Source of the DNA: a virus
Reading direction: 5' to 3' (one strand)
IMG/VR virus record: IMGVR_UViG_3300017734_000018
Coordinates: 1-43,597 of that record
Length of the DNA stretch: 43,597 nucleotides
Below the pieces are notes generated by a model that saw only the letters and a list, made by a program, of their open reading frames with translations, had not been told where the DNA came from and searched no databases. Position 1 is the stretch's first letter. Each line of letters opens with the position of its first letter. The position numbers and the translations under genes were made by a program. This document shows, piece after piece, positions 9,727-17,016 of the stretch.

Positions 9727-11316
9727 TTAATATCCAAACGTTGAGTCTGCTGCCTGAAAGCCTGTACGTTGTGAGCTAGAGTCAAAGTCAAACAAGTTAC
9801 TTCTAGGTCTTGTCATAATCCCATACCGTAATGCATCGTATACGTGATCTTCTGCTTTTGTGTCTACATCTTCAGGGTTGTTTTTATCTATAGGCAAGGC
9901 GGGTAGTTGAGCTATCGTATTGTAGCAAGTACTAAAGAAAACTAATCGAGGCTCTTCAGTAAACTCATCTACCTGCAGTCTTCTGTGTAATTCGTTTTTA
10001 CCTGCTATACGAGAACCTTTAGATCTATCTGCTGGTCTCCACCTACAACCTTTAACTATCATTTGTTCAGCCAGTGATGGCCCAGTGTCACCACGCTTAT
10101 GCCATAAAGAACTATCCAGAACACCATATCTTATTTTCTCATCTGATTCAAGTTCTAAAACCATATCAGCTAAATCAGTTGCTAGTACTTTAGATACGTA
10201 AAGTTCCCGATAGACTATAAGCTGTTCATCTGGGGCAACAGCAAACCAAACAACAGCACTGTAAGATCCGTATCCGTAGTCAGCTGCTCTAAACCTAGGC
10301 CAGCTTTGAGGTATCTCATAAGGTTCTACCACATGTACTTTACGAGTAAATTCAGGAAAAGCGGCCCCTTCATTAATGTCCCAGTCTCCCTCAAGCAACT
10401 GCCTTCTTTGGTGCTCAGGCAGAGAGAGTAGGTTGGCTTCGTACATCCCGTCATCAGACAGGTAAGGATTATCAAACAAAGTCGCAGGAATAAACTTTCT
10501 CTTAAATAGAGGATCACCTTCCCTGCTATGTCCTTTAGGCCAACAGATAGTTTCTCCATCTTGATCTGTAGCCCAAAATGCACGATTAGGAGTACCTGGA
10601 TCAATGAAGGTTCTTTTAACCCATTGATGACCTGGACCCCCTGGGTTACTCGTAGCCCTCATGTATAAGGGTAACCCCGAAGCTTTTGTAGTACGTAGCC
10701 TTGAACGCATGTAGTTCCAGGAATAGTCTGAAGGCCACTGTGTAAGTTCGTCAAAGCCAATCCAGTTAAAGGCCTGACCTTGGTATCTCATAACGTCATC
10801 GTCACGGTCTAGGTAAGACATCCAGAGAGTTGCACCACTAGGAGCTACCCAAGTCTTATCTCGTTCCATAAACTTAATACCTGGTATAGCCCTTGGGTAT
10901 AGCTGCTTAGACACTGATATAAGTTCTCTTAACTCTTCTGTGCTTCTCCGTACAATTAACATCCTAGCGTTAGGGTTGTTTAAGTATCGCACTGGATCAG
11001 CTACTAGACTATACGACTTACCACCACCAGCGGCACCACCGTAAAGTACTTCTTGTTCTGTAGCGGCTAAGAAGTTTGTTTGAGGACCAGGGTTAGGCTC
11101 AAAGATAATATCTTGCTTAACTTGCTCTAAGTCTGCATCAGCTGGCTTCGGAACTGCTGGGGTCTGACTCACTGTCTCCAAAGATTCTTTTGGCAGCTCT
11201 ACCACCAATTCTTTCTTTTTCGATTTTCTCCGCTTTCCTTGCCGCTTCTTTATACTTTTTGGCATACTTCCTATAGCTAGAGGAAGCTCGTCTGCGCTTT
11301 TCTTCGATCCTGACAC
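9727..11316 (-). CDS. terL: Terminase large subunit
   Basis: The 529-residue DNA-packaging ATPase/nuclease has Walker A GGAAGGGKS at residues 93-101 and Walker B FNWIGFDE at 183-190. A C-terminal nuclease-type region contains RFRAADYGYGSYSAVVW and a conserved EDHVYDALRYG near the end. It powers DNA translocation into the procapsid through the portal. The start is uncertain: GTG 11316 gives 529 residues and ATG 11265 gives 512, and no ATG lies further in before the ATPase core. Either start makes the Lys-rich N-terminal extension overlap the upstream HTH gene out of frame by about 130-180 nt. Confidence 0.93.
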   Translation of the reverse strand: MSGSKKSADELPLAIGSMPKSIKKRQGKRRKSKKKELVVELPKESLETVSQTPAVPKPADADLEQVKQDIIFEPNPGPQTNFLAATEQEVLYGGAAGGGKSYSLVADPVRYLNNPNARMLIVRRSTEELRELISVSKQLYPRAIPGIKFMERDKTWVAPSGATLWMSYLDRDDDVMRYQGQAFNWIGFDELTQWPSDYSWNYMRSRLRTTKASGLPLYMRATSNPGGPGHQWVKRTFIDPGTPNRAFWATDQDGETICWPKGHSREGDPLFKRKFIPATLFDNPYLSDDGMYEANLLSLPEHQRRQLLEGDWDINEGAAFPEFTRKVHVVEPYEIPQSWPRFRAADYGYGSYSAVVWFAVAPDEQLIVYRELYVSKVLATDLADMVLELESDEKIRYGVLDSSLWHKRGDTGPSLAEQMIVKGCRWRPADRSKGSRIAGKNELHRRLQVDEFTEEPRLVFFSTCYNTIAQLPALPIDKNNPEDVDTKAEDHVYDALRYGIMTRPRSNLFDFDSSSQRTGFQAADSTFGY

Positions 11317-11614
11317 GTTTGTCTAACCCTACATGTGATATATACCTACCTGACTGTTGAGATAACCACTTAGCTACTTGCCTTAGGCTGTACTCTCGTA
11401 GGAATAGTTTTGCTTTTTCTAAAAGTTCTAATTCTTCTGGTAAGGGTATTAATAAATCAGGATCTTCTTCATCCTGTTTGTATCCAAAGGGTACATGTCT
11501 TCCAACTCGTATAATCGGATACCACTCTCCGCTTTCTCCTCGTAGTGGTATCTGCCAGTCTATCTTAGCTGGATACTTTGCTTCAGACGCTCTAGCAGTT
11601 TTAATCTTCGGCAT
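11138..11614 (-). CDS. HTH-containing protein between terminase genes
   Basis: This is a 158-residue basic protein from ATG 11614 (an adjacent GTG at 11617 is an alternative). Around residues 75-105 the sequence YSLRQVAKWLSQQSGRYISH looks like a helix-turn-helix, and it is followed by a long Lys/Arg/Glu helical tail and a Ser/Asp-rich end. It overlaps the end of the small terminase gene by 14 nt and the start of the large terminase gene by well over 100 nt. A DNA-binding role in packaging initiation is plausible from context but not shown. Confidence 0.75.
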   Translation of the reverse strand: MPKIKTARASEAKYPAKIDWQIPLRGESGEWYPIIRVGRHVPFGYKQDEEDPDLLIPLPEELELLEKAKLFLREYSLRQVAKWLSQQSGRYISHVGLDKRVRIEEKRRRASSSYRKYAKKYKEAARKAEKIEKERIGGRAAKRIFGDSESDPSSSEAS

Positions 11615-11972
11615 CACTATCTTTTGATGGTAAAATAAATAGAGGCTCTGATGCTTTAACCTCTATCTTGTCTGTCTTAGTAAAACCTGCTCGATCTAAA
11701 ATGTCCTTAGCTGCTGTCATCTTTTCTTTGACACCTAGATCTGTTGGATCAGCCATTACACTAAACATAGTATACGCAGCCTTGGTGGATGACTGAGCAA
11801 TAAATTTTTTAGTTCTCTCAACAATCTCATCTTCAATAGCTCCTACAACCTGTGCTGTAGCTACACCTTCGGCGTATCCTGCAAGCTTTTTAGCTTTAAC
11901 AGGATCACCTCTGGCTTCATCAAACAGAACATCTAAGAACTTCTGTTGTTTTTCAGTTAGCTGTCTTGCCAT
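11601..11972 (-). CDS. terS: Probable terminase small subunit
   Basis: From ATG 11972 (AAAGGA site 7 nt upstream) the gene gives 123 residues starting MARQLTEKQQKFLDVLF. A longer frame reaches 12032, but it overlaps the DUF1127 gene and lacks a ribosome site. The opening (LTEKQQKFLDVLFDEARGD..AKKLAGYAEG) resembles the HTH start of small terminase proteins, followed by a helical oligomerisation region. It would recognise phage DNA and recruit the large subunit. It sits two genes upstream of terL, with the HTH gene between. Confidence 0.75.
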   Translation of the reverse strand: MARQLTEKQQKFLDVLFDEARGDPVKAKKLAGYAEGVATAQVVGAIEDEIVERTKKFIAQSSTKAAYTMFSVMADPTDLGVKEKMTAAKDILDRAGFTKTDKIEVKASEPLFILPSKDSDAED

Positions 11973-11991
11973 AAACAAGTCCTTTGTAGTC

Positions 11992-12141
11992 TTACTGGTT
12001 TTGACCAAAGACCTTATTGTAAATCTCACCACGGGAAATACCCATATCGTGAAGGTCTTTGTCTTTGAGGTTCATAAGAACCCAGTAGTCTGCTCTACGT
12101 TGTTGATGCTCTTGAAAGCGTGTTAGTAAGTTTCTAAACAT
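11992..12141 (-). CDS. DUF1127 (YjiS-like) small protein
   Basis: This is a 49-residue protein from ATG 12141 with a GGAG site about 10 nt upstream. Its second half reads LMNLKDKDLHDMGISRGEI, a clear match to the DUF1127 pattern L..L.D.eL.DiGi.R.ei. The N-terminus is Arg/Gln-rich (RFQEHQQRRADYW). DUF1127 proteins are short, abundant in Alphaproteobacteria and in some cases bind RNA or affect RNA turnover and stress or phosphate physiology. It is the first gene behind the promoter at 12212-12240, in front of the packaging genes. A phage copy could reprogram host RNA metabolism, which is an inference. Confidence 0.85.
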   Translation of the reverse strand: MFRNLLTRFQEHQQRRADYWVLMNLKDKDLHDMGISRGEIYNKVFGQNQ

Positions 12142-12197
12142 ATTTCTAAATCTCCAGTTAATTTGTGCGTGTTGGCTAGGATACCAACTGGAGACTA

Positions 12198-12240
12198 GTT
12201 ATATACGAATAGTTATATCATACTATAGATAAGATTGCAA
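12198..12240 (-). promoter_or_regulatory. Sigma70-like promoter for DUF1127 and packaging genes
   Basis: On the minus strand TTGCAA (12235-12240) is followed after 17 nt by TATAAC (12212-12217). A TG precedes the -10 by one base, making an extended -10. A second TATAACTAG lies 14 nt further down (12198-12203) but has no good -35. The predicted start is near 12205, leaving a leader of about 65 nt to the DUF1127 ATG. The -10 context TATAACTA matches the promoters at 1732 and 31135. Confidence 0.7.
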
Positions 12241-12252
12241 CCCCGTTATGCA

Positions 12253-12621
12253 TTATCTACGATTCGGATCAAAGTACTCTTCTACTGAAACAAGCACTTC
12301 CATAGTATTAGTAGTTTCACCATATACCATAATCTTATCACCTGAGTGTAAGTTAAAGTATCCACCATCAACTAGATTAACTACAGAGTGTCCTGCCATA
12401 CTAAGTCCATTAGCTATGTAATGATACTCGTTATCGTCGGCATGATAGAACTGTACAAACACTTTCTTAGTAGAAGTAGAACTATTACTAATGTGTAGAT
12501 ACCTAGTAATGGCACTAAAGTTAGCAGGGCAAGTATACACAGCGGTAGCACTAGCATCTGCCGAAGTAGATGCAATAGTGTACCCTTGTGTGTGAAACTT
12601 TGACTTACTTAGATCAGGCAT
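12253..12621 (-). CDS. Probable beta-rich virion structural protein
   Basis: This 122-residue protein has alternating hydrophobic beta-strand pattern (AITRYLHISNSS, KKVFVQFYHADDN, YHYIANGLSMAGHSVVNL), ending in FDPNRR. Similar short beta-sandwich proteins are annotated as head decoration or structural proteins in marine phages. The ATG at 12621 follows the stop of the upstream basic protein by 4 nt, so it is the last gene of the upstream lysis/basic-protein operon before the 111-nt gap with the packaging promoter. The function is inferred from its fold-like pattern only. Confidence 0.7.
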   Translation of the reverse strand: MPDLSKSKFHTQGYTIASTSADASATAVYTCPANFSAITRYLHISNSSTSTKKVFVQFYHADDNEYHYIANGLSMAGHSVVNLVDGGYFNLHSGDKIMVYGETTNTMEVLVSVEEYFDPNRR

Positions 12622-12625
12622 TCAC

Positions 12626-13450
12626 TTAATACTTACCTTCTACACCAAACTTTTTCTTATGTTGTTTAATGGTTTCTTCTTTGTACCTTGTCGTGTACTT
12701 CTTATTATTCCAAGTAAACGTAGGATTACCAGCTTTTCTGTTTCTAGCAAACGCTTTACCAAAAGACTCATTGGTTGTTGGACCAGCTGCTGGACGCTTC
12801 TTTGGTCTAACTGGCGTATTCTTTTTAGTATCTTCCCTGCGAGTAGGTGTGTTACTAGGATCTCTTGCAGGTGCTGTCTTCTTAACAGGTGCTGTAGTTT
12901 TAGGCTTTGCCCTAGTTTTCTTAGGTGGAGTAGCTGATACTGTATCTACTTCTGGTCCACCTTCAAGAGTTGATGCTCGAAGTCCAGCAGCCGCTGGGGA
13001 TTTTTTAGGAAGAGTAGGACGCTTAGGATAGGTTACACCACCTGGTCCTTTAGGCATCAAAGGAGGCTTCTTTCTTGTCGGTGCCTTAGTAGAAGTTGAA
13101 GGCTTAGGGCTTGGCTTAGCTGGTACACTTGGCTTTTTAGGAGAAGCAGCAGATACCGAAGTACCTGATCCACTTGGTTTAGCTGGTGCTGTACGAGTAT
13201 TAGAAGAAACCTTCGGGTCTGTCTTTGGTCTATAAGCTGGTGGTTGGTTCTTTCTGAACTGACCTGTACTAGAAGACCTTGGGTTTGGTAAAGTAGGAGC
13301 CTTAGTAATCTTAGCATCTGCTGGTACTTTACTTTTAGGAACTCTCTTACCACCTTGTCTTACTAAGTCATCCGCAACCTTCTTACTGTTGGTTCCAAGA
13401 ATCTTTTTACCGATTTGAATTAGAATTTTAAATGCACTTGATGTTGCCAT
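12626..13450 (-). CDS. Basic Pro/Lys-rich protein with conserved C-terminal motif
   Basis: The 274-residue protein from ATG 13450 has an AGGG site 8 nt upstream. A longer in-frame start at 13495 would overlap the preceding gene and is not preferred. Residues of about 50-215 are a Pro/Lys/Thr/Ser low-complexity linker, and the last 45 residues contain FGKAFARNRKAG, FTWNNKKYTTRYKEE, a motif that recurs at the C-termini of marine phage proteins. The first 20 residues form a hydrophobic/basic helix. It may be a DNA-binding or virion-core protein. I do not know its role. Confidence 0.7.
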   Translation of the reverse strand: MATSSAFKILIQIGKKILGTNSKKVADDLVRQGGKRVPKSKVPADAKITKAPTLPNPRSSSTGQFRKNQPPAYRPKTDPKVSSNTRTAPAKPSGSGTSVSAASPKKPSVPAKPSPKPSTSTKAPTRKKPPLMPKGPGGVTYPKRPTLPKKSPAAAGLRASTLEGGPEVDTVSATPPKKTRAKPKTTAPVKKTAPARDPSNTPTRREDTKKNTPVRPKKRPAAGPTTNESFGKAFARNRKAGNPTFTWNNKKYTTRYKEETIKQHKKKFGVEGKY

Positions 13451-13454
13451 TGTC

Positions 13455-13907
13455 TTAGCCCTTATATGATGCGCCGCATTTGGCTTGGATAACACCGCCT
13501 GCTTTATAGCCTGATTTCTTTTTAGTCATGCCACCACCCATGTAGCCTGACTTCTTGGACATACCGCCCTTAGACATGTATCCCATTTTATTTCTTACTG
13601 AAGTAGGAAGTTTTTTAAGACCCTTCTGGTCTGCCGTAGGAGTTCTCATTGCTAGTGTACCTTTGTTTGCTCTGAATGGTTTTACTTTTTTTGCGATCTT
13701 TTTAGGTTGAGCCACAAACTGCTTACCTGCCTTAGTGCCTTGTCGTTTTGCTTTAGTAGTGGCTGCGTACTCACTATCACTAAGAGCATCAATAGCCTTA
13801 GAAGGTAAATACCTTTCACCAGTTTTAGCACTAGGCTTGCCACTTTTAGTGCGCCACTTTTGTTTGGTCCAGTTAGTTAGGCTTTGTTGAGACTTTGCTT
13901 TACTCAT
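13455..13907 (-). CDS. Basic protein resembling DUF5872
   Basis: In this 150-residue protein the N-terminal 75 residues (LTNWTKQKWRTKSGKPS, GERYLPSKAIDALS, AATTKAKRQGTKAGKQFV) match a small basic domain I recall as DUF5872, found in phages and large viruses. The C-terminus is a Lys/Gly/Met repeat tract with four related units of the SGYMGGG/SGYKAGG type. It is strongly basic and could bind nucleic acid. It sits in a run of basic small proteins between endolysin and packaging genes. The domain name is from memory and the function is unknown. Confidence 0.75.
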   Translation of the reverse strand: MSKAKSQQSLTNWTKQKWRTKSGKPSAKTGERYLPSKAIDALSDSEYAATTKAKRQGTKAGKQFVAQPKKIAKKVKPFRANKGTLAMRTPTADQKGLKKLPTSVRNKMGYMSKGGMSKKSGYMGGGMTKKKSGYKAGGVIQAKCGASYKG

Positions 13908-13924
13908 TTAATCTTGGAAGGACT

Positions 13925-14215
13925 TCAACTTTTATATCCTCCCCCTTTCGCTTTATATTGTTTTGCGACCATCTGGGCTTTTCTAGCTGACCACTGCCCT
14001 GGCTTTCCACCTTTGCCGCCAGCTTTGATAGAGCTAACAAGACGCCTACGCATACCAGGCTTAGTATAATTACCCGCTGCATTAACTGTATCACCACCCT
14101 TAGAATAACCAGAAGCTTTTATAGCTCTTCCTTGGCGCTCTGCCCAACCTCTAGTTTTATAAACCTTACCAGTTGTTCCCCACTGAAATCCACCTGGTAC
14201 TTTTCTTACTGGCAT
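13925..14215 (-). CDS. Small basic conserved protein (Gly/Lys-rich)
   Basis: This is a 96-residue, very basic protein beginning MPVRKVPGGFQWGTTGKVY. It contains the block YTKPGMRRRL and then KAGGKGGKPGQWSARKAQ near the C-terminus, both conserved in small proteins of marine phages as far as I recall. There is no signal peptide or membrane segment. It is co-directional with and 17 nt upstream of the DUF5872-like gene. A nucleic-acid-binding or virion-packaged role is plausible but not shown. Confidence 0.75.
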   Translation of the reverse strand: MPVRKVPGGFQWGTTGKVYKTRGWAERQGRAIKASGYSKGGDTVNAAGNYTKPGMRRRLVSSIKAGGKGGKPGQWSARKAQMVAKQYKAKGGGYKS

Positions 14216-14225
14216 TGGTACTCTC

Positions 14226-14477
14226 TCACGCTATTATAAAATCTACGATCTGTCCATCAGGTGTACGTAGTTTGTTTGGGTTAGGATTATAAGCATACAT
14301 CTGATTAACCACCTTTAGATCTTCTACGGGTGTATCAGGAGTAATCCTGTTAGGTTCTTCTACCTTATACTCTTCGTTATTTCGACTAGATCTATCCTTA
14401 TCTGCTTTCTCGAAGATTATGTTCTCATGAGTTTGAAAGGGCATACTGGGTAAAGGAAAATGCGAGATAAGAGTCAT
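14226..14477 (-). CDS. Hypothetical protein
   Basis: This is an 83-residue protein whose ATG overlaps the preceding stop as TAATG at 14475-14479. It is polar, with an acidic centre (NNEEYKVEEPNRITPDTPVEDL) and a C-terminal pattern NPNPNKLRTPDGQIVDFIIA. I do not recognise a family. The tight overlap on both sides supports it as a true gene. Confidence 0.6.
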   Translation of the reverse strand: MTLISHFPLPSMPFQTHENIIFEKADKDRSSRNNEEYKVEEPNRITPDTPVEDLKVVNQMYAYNPNPNKLRTPDGQIVDFIIA

Positions 14478-14671
14478 TAAACTTTAGAACCTATATTTAA
14501 CTTGTAGCACTCGCCCCGTATGTACAAACCGTTCTTAGTTAACTCAGAACCTACAGCTGCTACTTCTTTTCTGCATTCTTCCTGAGAATTAAACATACCA
14601 CCTGTTCTTACTAGAATATCACAGGTAGTAGCTATTGGCCCTGAACAAGCTAGGAGAACAGCTAACCACAT
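14477..14671 (-). CDS. Small exported Cys-containing protein
   Basis: This is a 64-residue protein with a short hydrophobic N-terminus, MWLAVLLACSGPIATTC, followed by a polar body with four Cys in total (residues 9, 17, 33 and 56). The N-terminus could be a signal or anchor, and LLAC resembles a weak lipobox. Its ATG overlaps the upstream stop (TGATG). It lies in the lysis-side cluster, so a spanin-like or periplasmic role is possible, but the family is unknown to me. Confidence 0.6.
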   Translation of the reverse strand: MWLAVLLACSGPIATTCDILVRTGGMFNSQEECRKEVAAVGSELTKNGLYIRGECYKLNIGSKV

Positions 14672-14985
14672 CAGACCATTGCTTCTTCTAAGCCCATGTC
14701 TTTACACTCCCAAGCTTGGCAAGAAGCTTCCTGAGAACACATAAACTTGAACTTAATGCAAGCACCCAACCCTGACTCACCATTCAGAGCCTTTAGAGTT
14801 CTAGCTCTGTTATCAAAGTAATCGCAGTTACCACACTTTTTGAGTTTAGCGTACTCGATGTCCTTATCCCAAGCCTTTGCTAACTCTTCTTCAGATGCTC
14901 CATACATCCAATACTCTTCAGCACGATCTTTGTTCTTGGGGTCTACCTCTGGTACACTACCCCCAAGCATTAATCCTAACTTCAT
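14671..14985 (-). CDS. Cys-rich putative metal-binding protein
   Basis: The 104-residue protein from ATG 14985 has an AAAGGGG site 5-6 nt upstream and TAATG overlap with the preceding gene. A longer start at 15003 is less supported. The C-terminal half carries CGNCDYFDNRA, then ACIKFKFMC, SCQAWEC, giving six or more Cys that could bind zinc or an iron-sulfur cluster. The pattern is familiar from small proteins of marine phages, but I know no function. Confidence 0.7.
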   Translation of the reverse strand: MKLGLMLGGSVPEVDPKNKDRAEEYWMYGASEEELAKAWDKDIEYAKLKKCGNCDYFDNRARTLKALNGESGLGACIKFKFMCSQEASCQAWECKDMGLEEAMV

Positions 14986-15302
14986 TATGACCCCTTTACC
15001 CATTTCTTTGAGGGTGATTTAGTTTTAGAAGAACTCCATTTAACCTTATCAGCCCAGTAAGCAGCTGACAGTTTTCCTCTCTTGATATTCTTGGCGTGTC
15101 TAGACTTAAAGGCTTCTCTTTGACCTGCCGTCTGATTTGTCTTTACACCCTGTTGACCAAACCTAATGAGCTTATACTTACCACCCTCAGAAGCCATAAC
15201 AACATGGGACTTAGTAGGATGCTTAGGAGTTCTCTTAGGTTTATTAACACCTGAGAGTCCCTCTCTTTCCATAGCAGATTTAACTCGTTCAGGTATAGCC
15301 AT
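14985..15302 (-). CDS. Small basic protein resembling DUF6321
   Basis: This is a 105-residue basic protein with the blocks RTPKHPTKSHVVMASEGG, KLIRFGQQGVKT, FKSRHAKNIKRGKLSAAYW and ADKVKW. From memory this is the DUF6321 family, found in phages and some bacteria, with unknown function. ATG 15302 lies 4 nt after the endolysin stop. There is no strong ribosome site, so translation may depend on coupling. Confidence 0.75.
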   Translation of the reverse strand: MAIPERVKSAMEREGLSGVNKPKRTPKHPTKSHVVMASEGGKYKLIRFGQQGVKTNQTAGQREAFKSRHAKNIKRGKLSAAYWADKVKWSSSKTKSPSKKWVKGS

Positions 15303-15306
15303 ACTG

Positions 15307-15816
15307 CTACACCATGCTCAGAGCTTGATCTAAGGTTTCTTTATTTCTTCTAGTCCAGCCCCTTCCAAAAGTCTCAAAGGTACGAAGAGACTCATAGAAC
15401 TTCTGGCGTTGGGCATAGACACTTTCAATAATCATTTTAGGATCTTTATTCATAATAGCTTGCAGGGTCATAGGACCGATAGCTCCATCGGCTGCAGCCC
15501 CTACAGCACGTTGAATAGCCTTAGCAGGTCTGCCACTACCAGAATTAACAGCCCAATCAAATGCGCACCAATCTACACCACTGGGAAGATCATCTCCTCT
15601 TACTCTATCCCAATAATTCTTCTTGTAAATAGGAGCTACATCGTCAGGCTTTAGGTCCATCATCTCAGTCTTGGTAGACTCACGCCCAATCCACTTATCA
15701 TACACAGCCTTAGTCACCCCAAGGTTAGTCATACCACCTGGATCTTGAGGATGATTCACAAAGCCACCTTCGTGGTGTAGCAACATCTCCAAACAATTCT
15801 CAAAGTTCTTATGCAT
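15307..15816 (-). CDS. Endolysin, GH108 N-acetylmuramidase type
   Basis: The 169-residue enzyme hydrolyses the glycan strands of peptidoglycan for host lysis. The N-terminal EGGFVNHPQDPGGMTNLGVT (with catalytic-type Glu16) and the later NSGSGRPAKAIQRAVG and DGAIGPMTLQAI are typical of the GH108 family joined to its PG-binding-3 region, at the usual length. There is no signal peptide, so export should depend on the holin encoded just upstream. ATG 15816 lies 3 nt beyond the holin stop. Confidence 0.92.
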   Translation of the reverse strand: MHKNFENCLEMLLHHEGGFVNHPQDPGGMTNLGVTKAVYDKWIGRESTKTEMMDLKPDDVAPIYKKNYWDRVRGDDLPSGVDWCAFDWAVNSGSGRPAKAIQRAVGAAADGAIGPMTLQAIMNKDPKMIIESVYAQRQKFYESLRTFETFGRGWTRRNKETLDQALSMV

Positions 15817-15818
15817 TA

Positions 15819-16169
15819 TTATTTCCCGAAAAATTTACTTACTGATCTAATTCCTATTGAGGCACTTACAATCCCACCAAGGGAATACTGATACCAAATA
15901 GGCATAGTCTCAAGTGCTGCAAAACCAGCCTGTACTATAGCATTACCCCAATCACCACAAAAGGCTAGTATCAGGGGAATACTGAACAGTAGGGTTATCC
16001 ACTCATCCTTCCAGCTATTCTGTGTAGCCTGTATAGCAGCTAAGTCCCAATCGATCTCACCGGTAGCTTGCTTAAGTTTAATCTCAGCATTAGCTTTCTG
16101 TATTGCTACCTTACCATCTAAGTAAGTAGAAGCTAACCCACCTACTGCCCCTAAGATTTGTCCAATCAT
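15819..16169 (-). CDS. Holin, three-transmembrane (GTA/phage type)
   Basis: This 116-residue membrane protein has an N-terminal Gly/Ala-rich helix, a polar segment ending in NSWKDEWITLLFSIPLILAF and two further hydrophobic stretches. The pattern W.dEw..l.fsiPl followed by P.WY matches the holin family with three TMs found in phages and the Rhodobacter gene transfer agent. It would form the membrane lesion that releases the endolysin encoded next door. It starts at ATG 16169, with only 1 nt between the upstream stop codon and the ATG. Confidence 0.82.
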   Translation of the reverse strand: MIGQILGAVGGLASTYLDGKVAIQKANAEIKLKQATGEIDWDLAAIQATQNSWKDEWITLLFSIPLILAFCGDWGNAIVQAGFAALETMPIWYQYSLGGIVSASIGIRSVSKFFGK

Positions 16170-16170
16170 G

Positions 16171-16377
16171 TTACTTCTCGTTTCCTAACCAAACAGCAAA
16201 GGCTCCTGTTAATGCTCCTGTGACAGTGGCAGTGAGTGCAGTTGCCTGAGAAGTCATAGCCTCTGGTGGTAAAGACATAAACCACTCGATGACCCTGATG
16301 TACATAAGAGTCATAACTAGCATCATCAGTCTTGGTAAAAGCTTCCAAGCTAAAATGCGTTCCATTGCTACCGTCAT
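16171..16377 (-). CDS. Small membrane protein, possible second holin
   Basis: This is a 68-residue protein from ATG 16377, which overlaps the upstream stop as TAATG and has a GAGGGAG site. A longer GTG start at 16386 is less likely. It contains two hydrophobic segments, around residues 10-32 (LAWKLLPRLMMLVMTLMYI) and 45-63 (ATALTATVTGALTGAFAVW), ending in GNEK. Its position just before the holin gene suggests a role in lysis, such as holin, antiholin or spanin partner. This is inferred. Confidence 0.7.
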   Translation of the reverse strand: MTVAMERILAWKLLPRLMMLVMTLMYIRVIEWFMSLPPEAMTSQATALTATVTGALTGAFAVWLGNEK

Positions 16378-16631
16378 TATTCCCACTCCCTCTTTCTGTC
16401 AGGATCTAGAACATTAAACCTATCGAGCATTCCCTCTAAGTACATAGATCTTTCCATTCTGTCCAAAGATACCCACTTACCAGAATACTGAAGGTAGGCC
16501 TCTCTAGCATAGAAGACTGAACTATGAGGTATGTGTACTCTTTTAAGGATTCTTTCGTTACCATCAGCTAAAGCCTTGTAGAACTCTTCTAGTACTTTGT
16601 CTGACTGGTAGTACTTTACTCTTTTAGACAT
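16377..16631 (-). CDS. Hypothetical protein, first gene of leftward operon
   Basis: This is an 84-residue soluble protein rich in Tyr, Arg and Glu (MSKRVKYYQSDKVLEEFYK...). ATG 16631 has no good ribosome site. It begins about 25 nt after the -10 box of the promoter at 16656-16683, so its leader is very short. I do not recognise the family. Confidence 0.7.
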   Translation of the reverse strand: MSKRVKYYQSDKVLEEFYKALADGNERILKRVHIPHSSVFYAREAYLQYSGKWVSLDRMERSMYLEGMLDRFNVLDPDRKREWE

Positions 16632-16655
16632 GATATGAAAACCAATGCACCACTA

Positions 16656-16683
16656 GTTGTATCCAATAGTCTGCATCTGTCAA
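16656..16683 (-). promoter_or_regulatory. Leftward promoter PL1
   Basis: On the minus strand TTGACA (16678-16683) is followed after 16 nt by TACAAC (16656-16661) and then TAG. The predicted start is near 16649, about 18 nt before the first leftward ATG. The -35 is perfect and the -10 context (TACAACTA) resembles the other late-type promoters in this window. Confidence 0.7.
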
Positions 16684-16743
16684 CATCTAAATGCAGATCT
16701 AAAATTATATTTTACTTTTTATAGAATAGATAGAAGAATAACA

Positions 16744-16834
16744 GTAGGTACTGTTGGTAGATACTAGTAGTATTATAAGTATTATAAGTATAAGAAGTAT
16801 AAGACTACTAGTAGTAACCAACAGTACTACCTAC
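16744..16834 (-). promoter_or_regulatory. Long imperfect hairpin A in leader of leftward operon
   Basis: The arms at 16744-16771 and 16804-16834 can pair at about 25 of 28 positions, with one 3-nt bulge. The 32-nt loop is a tandem of a 9-nt unit (ATTATAAGT, ATTATAAGT, ATAAGAAGT). It lies between the consensus promoter at 16892-16919 and PL1, so it would be transcribed leftward. There is no T-tract after it. It could be an attenuator, an RNA-stability element, a protein-binding cruciform or part of an origin. Confidence 0.65.
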
Positions 16835-16891
16835 AAGTATCTACTAATAGTACATACCGTTACTTACTGTAGGTATATACTAACAGTATTA

Positions 16892-16919
16892 ATTATATAG
16901 ATACCCGCCCTTTTGTCAA
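16892..16919 (-). promoter_or_regulatory. Consensus leftward promoter PL2
   Basis: On the minus strand TTGACA (16914-16919) is followed after 16 nt by TATAAT (16892-16897). Both boxes match the sigma70 consensus perfectly. The predicted start near 16885 would give a roughly 250-nt leader, containing hairpin A and passing through PL1, before the first gene. This is the strongest promoter by sequence in the window. Confidence 0.8.
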
Positions 16920-16926
16920 CCCCTAA

Positions 16927-17016
16927 GTTACACAAAAGTTGATCACGAATTGTTTCAATTGTTACAAGTATGTTACCTCTGCCTCTGTATCTCACCAAAT
17001 GTTACAGAATGTTACA
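16927..17016. repeat. GTTAC iteron-like direct repeats
   Basis: The pentamer GTTAC occurs five times on the plus strand, at 16927, 16961, 16972, 17001 and 17011. Four of these are GTTACA, and the last two form a 10-nt-spaced pair (ATGTTACAG, then ATGTTACAG). The segment has no gene. Short spaced direct repeats next to C-rich and AT-rich patches are typical of replication origins or regulator arrays. Origin function is an inference. Confidence 0.5.

Noticed and set aside
15993-16001. TTATCCACT as a DnaA box
   Set aside because: It is a single inexact copy inside the holin coding sequence with no cluster nearby.
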